Shown: positions 7,136-14,793, counted from the first letter of the stretch. The stretch: 19,240 bases of DNA from Rhodoferax sp. (GCA_030683195.1 JAUXQA010000284.1:1-19240); one strand, 5' to 3'. Notes: a model not told the origin generated them from the sequence alone. Numbers and translations: made by a program.

Positions 7136-7813
7136 ATGCGCGCCCTCCTGGTTGAAGACGACCCCCTGATCGGCGAGGCCGTGCGGGTCGGCCTCGCCCG
7201 CCTGGGCATCACGGTTGACTGGGTGCGTGACGGTGAGCTTGGACTGCAGTGCGCCAGCAGCGAGCCCTTTGATGCGGTGGTGCTGGACCTCGGCCTGCCC
7301 CGGCAAGACGGCATGCAAGTGCTGCGAGAGTTGCGAAAAAAAGGCCACCTGTTCCCGATTTTGATCATCACCGCACGCGACGCCCTGGCGGACCGCGTGG
7401 CCGGGCTGGACGCGGGCGCAGACGACTACATCCTCAAACCTTTCGAGCTGGACGAGCTGGCCGCACGCCTGCGATCAAGTATTCGCAGCCGCTGCGGGCG
7501 AGCTGACCCGGTGCTGCGCAGCGGTACCCTGGCTTTGCACCCGGACACCAAAGTGGTCACCCAAAACGGGGCTGTGGTGAACCTGTCAGCGCGCGAGTTC
7601 GCGCTGCTGGAGCTGCTCATGCGCCGACCGGGTGTGCCCCTGTCCCGAGCGCAGCTGGAGGAACGCCTGCTCGGCTGGGGCGAAGAAGTCACCAGCAACG
7701 CCCTGGAGGTCAACATCCACAACCTGCGGCGCAAACTGGGATTGGCCAGCATTCTCAACATCCGGGGCGTAGGCTACTTTGTGCCGCGTGACACCCCCCC
7801 ATGGTCTCGCTAG
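7136..7813 (+). CDS. OmpR-family response regulator, QseB/PmrA-like
   Basis: A 225-residue DNA-binding response regulator. The receiver domain (1-115) shows the acidic pocket E7-D8-D9, the phosphoacceptor D51 (VVLDLGLPRQDGM), T79 (IITARDAL) and K101 (YILKPFELDE). The winged-helix effector domain (about 125-222) shows LSAREFALLELLMRRPG, LSRAQLEERLLGWG, SNALEVNIHNLRRKLG and IRGVGY. TARDAL, the SNA(L/V)EV(N/H)IHNLRRKLG stretch and the LEE motif fit the QseB/PmrA(BasR) subgroup. The start gives the expected N-terminus (MRALLVEDD) but has no SD, and a 13-codon out-of-frame open frame (7114-7155) overlaps it. The gene overlaps its kinase by 13 nt. The CCTAAG direct repeat upstream of the secreted peptide is a likely target. 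The stimulus is unknown; relatives respond to metals, pH, cationic peptides or polymyxin stress. Confidence 0.93.
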   Translation: MRALLVEDDPLIGEAVRVGLARLGITVDWVRDGELGLQCASSEPFDAVVLDLGLPRQDGMQVLRELRKKGHLFPILIITARDALADRVAGLDAGADDYILKPFELDELAARLRSSIRSRCGRADPVLRSGTLALHPDTKVVTQNGAVVNLSAREFALLELLMRRPGVPLSRAQLEERLLGWGEEVTSNALEVNIHNLRRKLGLASILNIRGVGYFVPRDTPPWSR

Positions 7814-9108
7814 AAACCCGGCTCAAACGGCGCCTGCTGCTGGGCGTGCTGCTGGTCGGTATCGTCCTGGGGGTGGCAGTGCGCGTGCAAGTGCACCGTC
7901 AACAAGGCGAAATGCTGGACTACCAACTGGAGCAAGTGGCGCGAGCGCTCATTTTGAGCGATGTCCAAAGCTCCGTGATGACTTGGGACGACGACCCCAG
8001 CCTGCACCTGGACGTGCAAATCTGGGACCAGCAAGACAACCGGCTGTACCGCTCCAGCGGACAAATTGAACTGGGCCCCAACACCCGCGAAGGTTTTTCA
8101 GCCGAGCCCAGCGGCCCGCAAACCGATGCGGTCATCCTCAGGGTCTTCACCCTGCACAGCCCCGAGCGCACAGTGCAGGTCATGCATTCCCAAGCCCTTC
8201 GGGATGCCCTGAGCCGCGACGCCGAGCTGGAGGTGCTGCTCCCCACCCTGCTGGTCATGTTGATTGGCGCCGCGCTGGTCGCCACCACCATCCGCAAGGG
8301 GCTGGCCCCCATTCGCGAGCTGGACGACGAACTGAGCCGGCGCGACCCCCTCTCCCTTGCCCCGGTGACCCTGCCGCACGCACCCGCCGAGTTGGCCAGT
8401 GTCATCCGCACCCTGAACCGCTTGCTGCAGCAACTCGACACCAGCCTGCAGGCCCACAAGCGCTTCATTGCCAATGCAGCGCATGAGCTTCGCACCCCCA
8501 TCACGGCACTGGGTCTGGAAGTCAACAACCTGGCGCCCGGGCAAGACCCGGCGCAAATCCTGGCCACGGTGAGCCGGCTCAAGCTGGGCGTGCAACGTAC
8601 CCAGCGCCTGCTGCAGCAAATGCTCACGCTGGCCCGCCTGGAGGGCCGCACCGAGCCCGACACCCGGGTACCCGTGGATTTGCAGGCGCTGGCCCAAGAG
8701 TCCATGGTGGGCTTGTCCGCGCTGGGCAGCCATCGCGGCATTGAATTCAGTCTGGACGCCAGCGGCTCGCCCTGTGTGCAAGGCAACCCCGACGACCTGC
8801 GACTGCTGCTGGACAACCTGCTGCTCAACGCCCTGAAATTCTCGCCCCCCATCAGCACGGTGGCGCTGGGCATTCACCAACACCAAGGCGAGGTGATCCT
8901 GCTCCTGCGCGATCAGGGCCCCGGCATTGCACCTGCCCTGCGCGAGCGGATCATGAAACCCTTTGTGCGGGCCAACGCCGCCATTGATGGCGCCGGCCTG
9001 GGACTGGCCATTGCCCTTGAGGTCGTGCAAAGCCACGGCGCCAGCCTGACCCTGGAAGACCCGCCCGAGGGCCCCGGGCTTCAGGTGCGGGTGCGCTTTG
9101 CAGTTTAA
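7801..9108 (+). CDS. Sensor histidine kinase, QseC-like
   Basis: A 435-residue membrane kinase partnered with the preceding regulator. TM1 lies at about 12-28 and TM2 at about 145-164, enclosing a roughly 115-residue periplasmic sensor domain of the QseC/PmrB sort (2CSK_N-like). A short HAMP-like linker follows (TIRKGLAPIRELDDELSRRDP). The H-box is at 220-235 with phospho-His H228 (AAHELRTPIT). The ATPase part has the N-box around N343 (DNLLLNALKFS), the G1 box DQGPGIAP and the G2 box GAGLGLAIALEVV. All catalytic motifs are intact. The ATG at 7801 overlaps the regulator's 3' end by 13 nt, so translation is probably coupled. The periplasmic domain could meet the secreted lysine-rich peptide encoded upstream, a testable guess. 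No hairpin terminator is seen in the 46 nt before the convergent hydrolase gene. Confidence 0.93.
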   Translation: MVSLETRLKRRLLLGVLLVGIVLGVAVRVQVHRQQGEMLDYQLEQVARALILSDVQSSVMTWDDDPSLHLDVQIWDQQDNRLYRSSGQIELGPNTREGFSAEPSGPQTDAVILRVFTLHSPERTVQVMHSQALRDALSRDAELEVLLPTLLVMLIGAALVATTIRKGLAPIRELDDELSRRDPLSLAPVTLPHAPAELASVIRTLNRLLQQLDTSLQAHKRFIANAAHELRTPITALGLEVNNLAPGQDPAQILATVSRLKLGVQRTQRLLQQMLTLARLEGRTEPDTRVPVDLQALAQESMVGLSALGSHRGIEFSLDASGSPCVQGNPDDLRLLLDNLLLNALKFSPPISTVALGIHQHQGEVILLLRDQGPGIAPALRERIMKPFVRANAAIDGAGLGLAIALEVVQSHGASLTLEDPPEGPGLQVRVRFAV

Positions 9109-9154
9109 GAAATGATTTCTGCCATCGTCCCGGGCTACGGGCTGGGATGCTTGC

Positions 9155-10123
9155 TCAAACTTCTCTGCCCTGCGCCAACACAAAGTCCAACACCGCGCAG
9201 ACAGCCACTGCTTGCGCGGTGTTGCACTGCCCGGGCGTGGCGCGTGGGCTGTCGGGGTAGACCTCGGTGGTGGTGGTGTAACGTGCGCCGGTGATGCTGG
9301 CGCACAGGCCCAGGGCCTTGAGGGAGTAGCGAATGACGCCACGGGCAACCACCGGCGAACCGATGATTTCACCCTGTTCGTCGTTGGGCGCAATGTGGGT
9401 GACGCGCTCGACCGCCTCGATGATCGCTTGCTGAAAGAGCGGCTGCGGATTGTCGGTGTCGTCCACGAGGTAAAAACCATCGGGGATGGTGCCGGGCTGA
9501 AAAACCTGGCCATCGCGCGCCGCCAGCGCCGGGCGGTACTCTGACTCGTCGGTCTGGGTGGTTTCGTGCAGGTCAATGTGCGCGGCAAACTGACCCCGCA
9601 GCGGCGCCACCAAGCGCATGAGTGCGGCGGCTTCCTCGGCCGCGCTGGATTCTGTGAACGAGCGGTTGGGGTCCACCGCATCAAAGTTCCAGCGGTGAAT
9701 CCGCTCATAAGCCCACGGACTCACGCAAGGCACCACCAGCAGATTGACCCGGCCCGCATAAGTCTCGCCATGTTGCGCCAAAAACTGCAGCGCACCGTGC
9801 ACGCCACTGGTCTCATACCCGTGCACACCCCCGGTCACCAGCACACCGGGCAGGCCCGGCTGCCAGGGGCCGGGGCGAACGGCCAGGAGCGGGTAACGGT
9901 CGTCACCACAGGCCACTTCGCCATACGGCAACAGCTCACAAGGCGGGCGCAGGCCCTGGAGGACGTGCAACACGTCGTCGGCATAGCTGCGCTGACGCAC
10001 TTGCCGCGCGCGCCAGGTGGCCACATCAGTGGGCGTCCAGGCCAGGCCGGGGGTGCCAATGGGGTAAGGGGTTGGTGTAGTCATGGTGGGTGGCGTAGGT
10101 GTGAAGTTCATGGCTTCCTGCAT
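9155..10123 (-). CDS. M14-family zinc hydrolase (succinylglutamate desuccinylase/aspartoacylase-like)
   Basis: A 322-residue predicted cytoplasmic metal hydrolase with the M14 carboxypeptidase fold. Visible are H101 and E104 in TGGVHGYETSG (the HxxE zinc motif), DPNR at 151-154 (substrate-binding Asn/Arg), H186 in HIDLHETTQ (third zinc ligand) and E287 in TTTTEVYPD (probable general base). The HGYE/DxNR/DLHE order matches the AstE/AspA and M14 metallocarboxypeptidase group, which cleave amide bonds of N-acyl amino acids or short peptides; the true substrate cannot be told. The first 20 residues are Pro/Thr-rich and probably not conserved. ATGs at 10123, 10111 and 10084 are all possible; I kept 10123 because GAGG lies upstream at workable distance, with AGGA before 10111 as rival. 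It is transcribed away from the mutarotase-like gene and converges on the kinase gene. Confidence 0.85.
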   Translation of the reverse strand: MQEAMNFTPTPPTMTTPTPYPIGTPGLAWTPTDVATWRARQVRQRSYADDVLHVLQGLRPPCELLPYGEVACGDDRYPLLAVRPGPWQPGLPGVLVTGGVHGYETSGVHGALQFLAQHGETYAGRVNLLVVPCVSPWAYERIHRWNFDAVDPNRSFTESSAAEEAAALMRLVAPLRGQFAAHIDLHETTQTDESEYRPALAARDGQVFQPGTIPDGFYLVDDTDNPQPLFQQAIIEAVERVTHIAPNDEQGEIIGSPVVARGVIRYSLKALGLCASITGARYTTTTEVYPDSPRATPGQCNTAQAVAVCAVLDFVLAQGREV

Positions 10124-10245
10124 CGGAGGACCTCATTTTGCTATGCATTTTTATATCGATAGGCAATCAACACGCCGGCCAGCGGCCTAAAATTTATAAA
10201 AACACCTCTCTTCTCTCCCCAGCGCCATCCCGCCCCACCCTCGCC
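10124..10245. promoter_or_regulatory. Divergent promoter region between hydrolase and mutarotase genes
   Basis: About 120 bp between two divergent starts. The centre is AT-rich, with TTTTTATATCGAT near 10147-10160 and TAAAATTTATAAAA at 10188-10201, suitable for -10 elements in either direction. TAAAAT at 10188-10193 is the best plus-strand candidate, but no good -35 pairs with it. If used, the mutarotase leader would be roughly 45 nt. Confidence 0.4.
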
Positions 10246-11199
10246 ATGAACCACCCCACCCCCATTGACCTGCCCAGCCTCACCGCCCGCTTCGCCATTC
10301 CCGGACGCCTGCGCTTCATGGAGATTGCGCCCGGCCTGCCGGTCATCGACATCGCCACACCGCTGGCCACCGCTCGCGTAGCCTTGCAAGGCGCGCAGGT
10401 GCTGGCTTGGCGGCCAGACGGCATGCCGCCCGTGTTGTGGCTCTCCGGGGCGGCAGTGTTTGAACCGGGCAAAGCCGTGCGCGGGGGCATTCCGGTGTGC
10501 TGGCCGTGGTTTGGCGACCGGCCCGGCCACAGCGCGCACGGGTTTGTTCGCACCCGCTTGTGGGAACTGCGTGAAACCAGCCTCGATACCGCAGGCCAGG
10601 TGCATGTTCGTCTGGGGCTGCAAGACGACGACGCCACCCGCGCCCTGTGGGACCACGCCTTTGACCTGGAACTGCACCTCACCGTGGGCACCACGCTCAG
10701 TCTGCTGCTCACCACCCGCAACACCGGCGCGCACCCATTCACGCTGAGCGAGGCCCTGCACACCTACTTCAGCGTGGGCAACATCCGGCAAACCACCGTA
10801 CGAGGGCTGGACGGCACGCATTTCCTCGACAAAGTGCAGGGCTACGCGCCAGCACAGCAGAGCGGCCCGGTCCACTTCACCGGCGAGACCGACCGCGTGT
10901 ACCTCAACACCACCGCCGACTGTGTGATTGACGACGCAGACCAAAGCCGCAGCATCACGGTGGCCAAGACCGGCAGCCACTCCACCGTGGTGTGGAACCC
11001 CTGGGCCGAGCGCGAGAAAGCCATGGGCGACATGGCCGCAGGCGGTTACCAACGCATGGTGTGCGTGGAAACCGCCAATGCGGGAGCGCAAGCCATTACT
11101 GTGGCGCCGCGTGAGTCGCATGCCTTGGGCACCGTGGTGAGTGTGGCGGCTTATGAAAAATTAACCCGTGGGCCAGCGCAAGACCCGCGCCCGCGCTAG
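10246..11199 (+). CDS. D-hexose-6-phosphate mutarotase / aldose 1-epimerase family protein (YeaD-like)
   Basis: A 317-residue protein of the galactose mutarotase-like fold, YeaD/YMR099c group, which interconverts alpha and beta anomers of hexose 6-phosphates. Motifs in order: GAQVLAWRPDG and PVLWLS at the N-terminus; GKAVRGGIPVCWPWFG (75-90); catalytic-region H98 (GHSAHGFVRTRLWEL); H172 (LSEALHTYFSVG); VWNPWAEREKAMGDM (249-263); and the general-base E275 in MVCVETANAGAQAITV, followed by the PRESHALG C-terminal strand. Length fits the family at about 300. The ATG at 10246 removes 36 unconserved residues that an upstream in-frame ATG at 10138 would add; that upstream ATG also sits before the AT-rich promoter-like stretch. 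No SD is visible. It is transcribed with, or just ahead of, the glutathione transferase gene, with no obvious functional link. Confidence 0.9.
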   Translation: MNHPTPIDLPSLTARFAIPGRLRFMEIAPGLPVIDIATPLATARVALQGAQVLAWRPDGMPPVLWLSGAAVFEPGKAVRGGIPVCWPWFGDRPGHSAHGFVRTRLWELRETSLDTAGQVHVRLGLQDDDATRALWDHAFDLELHLTVGTTLSLLLTTRNTGAHPFTLSEALHTYFSVGNIRQTTVRGLDGTHFLDKVQGYAPAQQSGPVHFTGETDRVYLNTTADCVIDDADQSRSITVAKTGSHSTVVWNPWAEREKAMGDMAAGGYQRMVCVETANAGAQAITVAPRESHALGTVVSVAAYEKLTRGPAQDPRPR

Positions 11200-11257
11200 C
11201 ATGAGCGGCTTTCATCTTTAAACCCGTTCATTCGAACTCATCACCCCCGAAGGACCC

Positions 11258-11866
11258 ATGAAACTGTATTACTCCCCCGGCGCCTGCTCACTGTCCCCTC
11301 ACATTGCCCTCCAAGAGTCGGGCCTGGCGTTTGAGGCGATTGCCGCGCCCACCAAAACGCACAAGCTGCCTGATGGCACCGACTACTACACCATCAACCC
11401 GCTGGGCTATGTGCCTCTGCTGGTTCTGGACGACGGCCGCCAGGTGCGCGAAGGCCCGGCCATCCTGCAGTACATCGCGGACCAGGTGCCTGCCAAAAAT
11501 CTGGCGCCAGCCAACGGCACGTTTGAACGCTACAAGCTGCAAGAGTGGCTCAACTTCATCGGCACCGAATTGCACAAAGGCTTTTCACCCATGTTCACCC
11601 CCGGCATGCCCGACGAGGCCAAAACCATCGCCAAAACACGCCTGATCTCCCGCCTGCAGTGGGTAGATGGTGAACTCGCCAAGTCCGCCTACCTGATGGG
11701 GGATGCGTTCACCGTGGCCGATGGCTACCTGTTCACCGTCGCTGGCTGGAGCAAGCACGTGGGTCTTGACATCTCCGGCTTGGCCAACCTGGGCGCTTTC
11801 ATGGCCCGCGTGGGTGCACGCCCGGCGGTACAAGACGCGATGCGCGCTGAAGGCTTGATCAAATAA
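11258..11866 (+). CDS. Glutathione S-transferase, beta class (GstA-like)
   Basis: A 202-residue cytosolic glutathione transferase. The N-terminal thioredoxin-like domain (1-80) shows MKLYYSPGACS with beta-class Cys10, the cis-Pro strand YVPLLVLDDG (P53), and the glutathione gamma-Glu site REGPAILQYIAD (E65). The helical domain has H106 in GTELHKGFSP, the second hallmark of bacterial beta-class enzymes such as E. coli GstA (Cys10/His106). A C-terminal FTVADGYLFTV segment carries the N-capping box. The enzyme would conjugate or reduce electrophiles with glutathione; the substrate is unknown. The start is well supported by GAAGGA 4 nt upstream. It lies 58 nt after the mutarotase gene and 17 nt before a strong terminator, so the two may form one transcript. 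Confidence 0.95.
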   Translation: MKLYYSPGACSLSPHIALQESGLAFEAIAAPTKTHKLPDGTDYYTINPLGYVPLLVLDDGRQVREGPAILQYIADQVPAKNLAPANGTFERYKLQEWLNFIGTELHKGFSPMFTPGMPDEAKTIAKTRLISRLQWVDGELAKSAYLMGDAFTVADGYLFTVAGWSKHVGLDISGLANLGAFMARVGARPAVQDAMRAEGLIK

Positions 11867-11883
11867 GGTCTCATGCGGCCGAT

Positions 11884-11913
11884 AAAAAGCCGCTGAAACC
11901 CAGCGGCTTTTTT
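11884..11913 (+). terminator. Intrinsic terminator after the glutathione transferase gene
   Basis: Arms AGCCGCTG and CAGCGGCT form a perfect stem around a 5-nt loop, with AAAAA before and TTTTTT after. It follows the stop codon by 17 nt. It isolates this transcript from the cytochrome c maturation operon and could also act in reverse because of its A-tract. Confidence 0.92.
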
Positions 11914-12054
11914 GATGGTCACAACAAAGCGGCAAAGCGTTAAATAAGCGGGGCTTAATATTTGTTGAATAAACTCGACAATCCCCTCATTGAAGGTCAA
12001 CGGCCAAGAAACCCACGCCACTCTTGTTTCAGCGCCAACGGGGCCAATGCCCTC

Positions 12055-12083
12055 TTGACCTAAGATGCCCGATCAGCTTCACT
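12055..12083 (+). promoter_or_regulatory. Tentative promoter of the ccm operon
   Basis: TTGACC (12055-12060) is five of six for a -35 box. At the ideal 17-bp spacing lies TTCACT (12078-12083), only three of six for a -10. If used, transcription would start about 7 nt upstream of the TTG start of ccmA, giving a nearly leaderless mRNA, which would fit the lack of an SD. The rest of 11914-12096 shows no other feature I can support. Confidence 0.3.
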
Positions 12084-12096
12084 TACCGCCCCCGCC

Positions 12097-12729
12097 TTGA
12101 ACCCCTCTTCCACTCTTTCATTCCACCAACTCGGATGCACCCGGGGTGGACGGCCGCTTTTTCAGGGGATCAACAGCCAGCTTGAGGCTGGCCAGTGGCT
12201 GTACGTGGTGGGTGCCAATGGCGCGGGCAAGACCAGCCTGCTGCGCATGGTGTGCGGTTTGTCCCCCGCTGAGGACGGAGAGATTCGGTGGAACGGCATC
12301 CCCATCCACGACCAGCAGGACGCCTACCACCAGGACCTGTGTTACTTGGGCCACCTCAACGCGCTGCAGGAATCCATGACCGTGCATGAAAACCTGGCCT
12401 TCACGGCGGCCCTGGGAGGGCATGGTCTGCCAAAGCAGGCCGCCAACGACGTGCTGGCGCGCTTTGGCATGCCGGGGCGCGGCCATCTGTTGGTACGCCA
12501 CCTCTCGCAAGGTCAAAAGCGGCGCGTTGCACTGTCCCGGCTGGCCTTGAGCCCAGCCCGGCTGTGGGTGCTTGACGAACCCTTTGTCGCCATGGACGAC
12601 ACCGGCGTGCGCATGCTGGCTAATTTGATCGACGATCACCTGGCTCAGGGCGGGCTGGCGGTACTGACCAGCCACCAACTGGTGGACATCGGACAACGGC
12701 CGCCCCAGCTGCTGGCGTTGCGCGCATGA
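12097..12729 (+). CDS. ccmA: Heme exporter ATP-binding protein CcmA
   Basis: The 210-residue ATPase of the CcmAB(CD) ABC complex, which uses ATP to release heme-loaded CcmE. Walker A is GANGAGKTS (39-47), the ABC signature is LSQGQKRR (136-143), and Walker B is LWVLDEPF (156-163), with the H-loop in LTSHQ. The early Cys/Arg pattern FHQLGCTRGGRPLF is typical of CcmA. The start is a TTG at 12097: no ATG or GTG is in frame between the upstream stop at 12061 and the conserved N-terminus. No SD is visible. The TTG overlaps the stop of an 11-codon open frame beginning at 12065 that ends in four Pro codons. The stop overlaps the ccmB start (ATGA at 12726). Confidence 0.95.
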   Translation: MNPSSTLSFHQLGCTRGGRPLFQGINSQLEAGQWLYVVGANGAGKTSLLRMVCGLSPAEDGEIRWNGIPIHDQQDAYHQDLCYLGHLNALQESMTVHENLAFTAALGGHGLPKQAANDVLARFGMPGRGHLLVRHLSQGQKRRVALSRLALSPARLWVLDEPFVAMDDTGVRMLANLIDDHLAQGGLAVLTSHQLVDIGQRPPQLLALRA

Positions 12730-13424
12730 GCCGGCCTGCACCCCAAACGCTCTCAACCAGTGGCGTCCTGCGGGCTGCGCTCAAGCGCGAGATCGCCCTG
12801 GCCTTGCGCCAAAAGGGTGAGGTACTCACACCCCTGGTCTTTTTTGTCGTGATTGCCAGCCTGTTCCCGCTGGGCGTGGGCCCTGAGTCCGCACTCTTGC
12901 TGCGCATGGCGCCGGGCGTGCTGTGGGTGAGTGCCCTGCTGGCGGCCATGCTGTCGCTGCAGCGCCTGTTTGCCATGGACTACGCTGACGGCTCACTGGA
13001 GCAAATGGCACTTTCTGCCACGCCGCTGGGATTGCTGGTGGTGGCCAAGGCGTTGTCGCACTTTTTGCTCTCGGGTTTGCCTCTGGTGCTGATGGCGCCT
13101 GTGCTGGGCTTGCAGTTCGGCATGGAGGGCCGGGCTCTGGGGATTTTGATGCTGACCCTGCTGCTGGGCACCCCTACGCTCAGCCTGATCGGCAGCATTG
13201 GTGCAGCCCTGACTTTGGGCGTACGGGGGGCAGGGGTATTGCTGTCTCTCCTGATCTTGCCGTTGTATATTCCCGTGCTTATATTTGGTGCCGGTGCTGT
13301 CGAGGCCGATGCCGCCGGTCTGGGCATTGGCGGCCACCTGTCCCTGTTGTCAGCACTGCTGGTGTTGTCGGTATTTTTTGCGCCCCTGGCCACCACGGCC
13401 GCCTTGAAGATTTCCCTGGAATGA
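12726..13424 (+). CDS. ccmB: Heme exporter permease CcmB
   Basis: A 232-residue inner-membrane protein, the permease partner of CcmA. It shows the CcmB pattern: a basic cytoplasmic N-terminus with LKREIALALRQKGEVLTPLVFFVVIASLF leading into the first helix, then about six hydrophobic segments, MDYADGSLEQMALS in the first cytoplasmic loop, and LLLGTPTLSLIGSIGAALTLGVRGAGVL. Length fits the family at about 220. The start overlaps the ccmA stop and the end overlaps the ccmC start, both as ATGA. Although named an exporter, work on System I assigns CcmAB to freeing holo-CcmE from CcmC rather than moving heme. Confidence 0.95.
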   Translation: MSRPAPQTLSTSGVLRAALKREIALALRQKGEVLTPLVFFVVIASLFPLGVGPESALLLRMAPGVLWVSALLAAMLSLQRLFAMDYADGSLEQMALSATPLGLLVVAKALSHFLLSGLPLVLMAPVLGLQFGMEGRALGILMLTLLLGTPTLSLIGSIGAALTLGVRGAGVLLSLLILPLYIPVLIFGAGAVEADAAGLGIGGHLSLLSALLVLSVFFAPLATTAALKISLE

Positions 13425-14161
13425 AAACACGCGTAATTCACTGGTTCAAGTTTGCGTCGCCGCAGGGCTTCTATTTTTTGGCCGGCCGAATGTGGCCCTG
13501 GTTCGCGGTGCTGTCGGCCATCCTCATGGCCGTGGGGCTGTGGATCTCATTTTTTGTCGCGCCCACCGACGCGCAGCAGGGGCAGGGCTACCGCATCATC
13601 TTTGTCCACGTGCCCGTGTCGCAGATGTCCATGCTGATCTATGTGGTCATGGCCGCTTGGGCAGGCTTGGGCCTGGCGTTCAACACCCGCTTGTCGGCCA
13701 TGATGGCCTCGGCTCTGGCACCCACGGGCGCTTTGTTCACTTTTTTGTCGCTGGTCACAGGCTCTTTATGGGGCAAGCCCATGTGGGGCACTTGGTGGGT
13801 ATGGGATGCGCGCTTGACCTCCGAGCTGATATTGCTGTTTTTATACCTGGGATTTTTGGCCCTGCAGTCCAGCATAGACGACCCGCGCCGCGCAGACAAA
13901 GCCTGCGCCGTGTTGGCGCTGGTGGGTGTGGTGAACGTGCCCATCATCTACTTCTCGGTGGTCTGGTGGAACACCCTGCACCAGGGTGCCTCGGTCTCAC
14001 TGACCAGCGCGCCGTCCATGGCCACGACCATGCTGGCCGGCATGTTGATCATGGTGCTGGCCTTCTGGATGTACGCCATTGCCGCAGCCCTGGCGCGGGT
14101 GCGCAGCATCATCCTTGATCGTGAACGTCATACCGAATGGGTCAAACATGCAGTGGAATAG
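13421..14161 (+). CDS. ccmC: Heme-handling membrane protein CcmC
   Basis: A 246-residue, six-helix protein of the heme-handling family that attaches heme to CcmE. The tryptophan-rich WWD motif is at about 122-134 (WGTWWVWDARLTS). The two periplasmic axial histidines are H63 (IIFVHVPVSQM) and H187 (WWNTLHQGAS), matching His60 and His184 of E. coli CcmC. Hydrophobic helices alternate across the full length. The start overlaps the ccmB stop (ATGA) and the 3' end overlaps ccmD by 14 nt. All functional residues seem intact. Confidence 0.96.
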   Translation: MKTRVIHWFKFASPQGFYFLAGRMWPWFAVLSAILMAVGLWISFFVAPTDAQQGQGYRIIFVHVPVSQMSMLIYVVMAAWAGLGLAFNTRLSAMMASALAPTGALFTFLSLVTGSLWGKPMWGTWWVWDARLTSELILLFLYLGFLALQSSIDDPRRADKACAVLALVGVVNVPIIYFSVVWWNTLHQGASVSLTSAPSMATTMLAGMLIMVLAFWMYAIAAALARVRSIILDRERHTEWVKHAVE

Positions 14162-14336
14162 TGTTTCCGAATTTTTTGCGATGGGCGGCTACGCCTTCTA
14201 CGTCTGGGGCAGCTTTGGCATCACGGCACTGGTCATGGCTGTTGAGATGGGGCTGATTCGGGCCAGGCGCAGGGAACTTCTCGACGAACTCCGGAACGAA
14301 CAGGCATCCCAGAGCTTACAAAGGACCACGTCATGA
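14148..14336 (+). CDS. ccmD: Heme exporter protein CcmD (small)
   Basis: A 62-residue protein with one transmembrane helix, which holds CcmC and CcmE in the CcmABCDE complex. SEFFAMGGYAFYVWGSFGITALVM is the conserved N-terminal helix, followed by the cytoplasmic basic stretch RARRRELLDEL, the CcmD hallmark. I chose the ATG at 14148, inside the last codons of ccmC; an in-frame ATG at 14079 lies deeper in ccmC and would add unrelated residues. The stop overlaps the ccmE start (ATGA at 14333). Its small size makes it easy to miss. Confidence 0.9.
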   Translation: MQWNSVSEFFAMGGYAFYVWGSFGITALVMAVEMGLIRARRRELLDELRNEQASQSLQRTTS

Positions 14337-14776
14337 AACCCCGCCAAAAACGCGCTGCCATCATCTCGGGCGGTCTGGTCAGTTTGGCCTTGGCCACCTG
14401 GCTGGTGCTGAACGCCTTTGAGAGCAACCTGGTTTTCTTTTTTACGCCCACCCAGGTGGCTTCGGGCGAAGCCCCTCAAAACCGGACTTTTCGGGTGGGC
14501 GGCATGGTCAAGGACGGTTCCGTCAAGCGCGACAACCTGACCGTCAGCTTCATCGTCACCGATACCGTCAAAGAGGTCCCTGTGTCCTACACCGGCATCC
14601 TGCCGGACCTGTTTCGCGAAGGCAAGGGCGTGGTGGCCCAAGGCCAGCTCGGCGCCAACGGCCAATTTGCAGCCAAGGAAGTCCTGGCCAAGCATGACGA
14701 AAACTACATGCCGCCCGAAGCCCAGCACGCCATGGACCAAGCCAAAGCCCAGCAAAGCATCAAGACATTAAAGTAA
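14333..14776 (+). CDS. ccmE: Cytochrome c-type biogenesis heme chaperone CcmE
   Basis: A 147-residue periplasmic heme chaperone tethered by one N-terminal helix (about 8-28). It binds heme covalently through a histidine and delivers it to CcmF. The OB-fold strands include FRVGGMVKDGSV and VSFIVTDTVKEVPVSYTGILPDLFREGKGVV, with the diagnostic LAKHDENYMPPE at 118-129. H121 is the covalent heme His and Y125 the axial ligand (His130/Tyr134 in E. coli). The HxxxY form is the usual type, not the CxxxY variant. Start overlaps the ccmD stop as ATGA. A 17-nt gap before ccmF is the only true gap in the operon. Confidence 0.96.
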   Translation: MKPRQKRAAIISGGLVSLALATWLVLNAFESNLVFFFTPTQVASGEAPQNRTFRVGGMVKDGSVKRDNLTVSFIVTDTVKEVPVSYTGILPDLFREGKGVVAQGQLGANGQFAAKEVLAKHDENYMPPEAQHAMDQAKAQQSIKTLK

Positions 14777-14793
14777 CCCACGAGACGACACCC

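Noticed and set aside
9109..9154. Terminator between the convergent kinase and hydrolase genes
   Set aside because: Only a loopless GAAAT/ATTTC mini-palindrome and short GC runs are present; no stem with a U-tract was found.
8098..9708. Minus-strand open frame of 536 codons opposite the histidine kinase and running through the M14 hydrolase gene
   Set aside because: It is antisense to an intact kinase and in the wrong frame of the hydrolase. Its translation is Arg/Gln/His-rich with no recognisable motif, as expected from high-GC codon bias.
11938..11960. GTTAAA and CTTAAT half-sites upstream of the ccm operon as a second PmrA/QseB box
   Set aside because: The half-sites are separated by nine bases rather than five, so they do not fall on the 11-bp period of the class.
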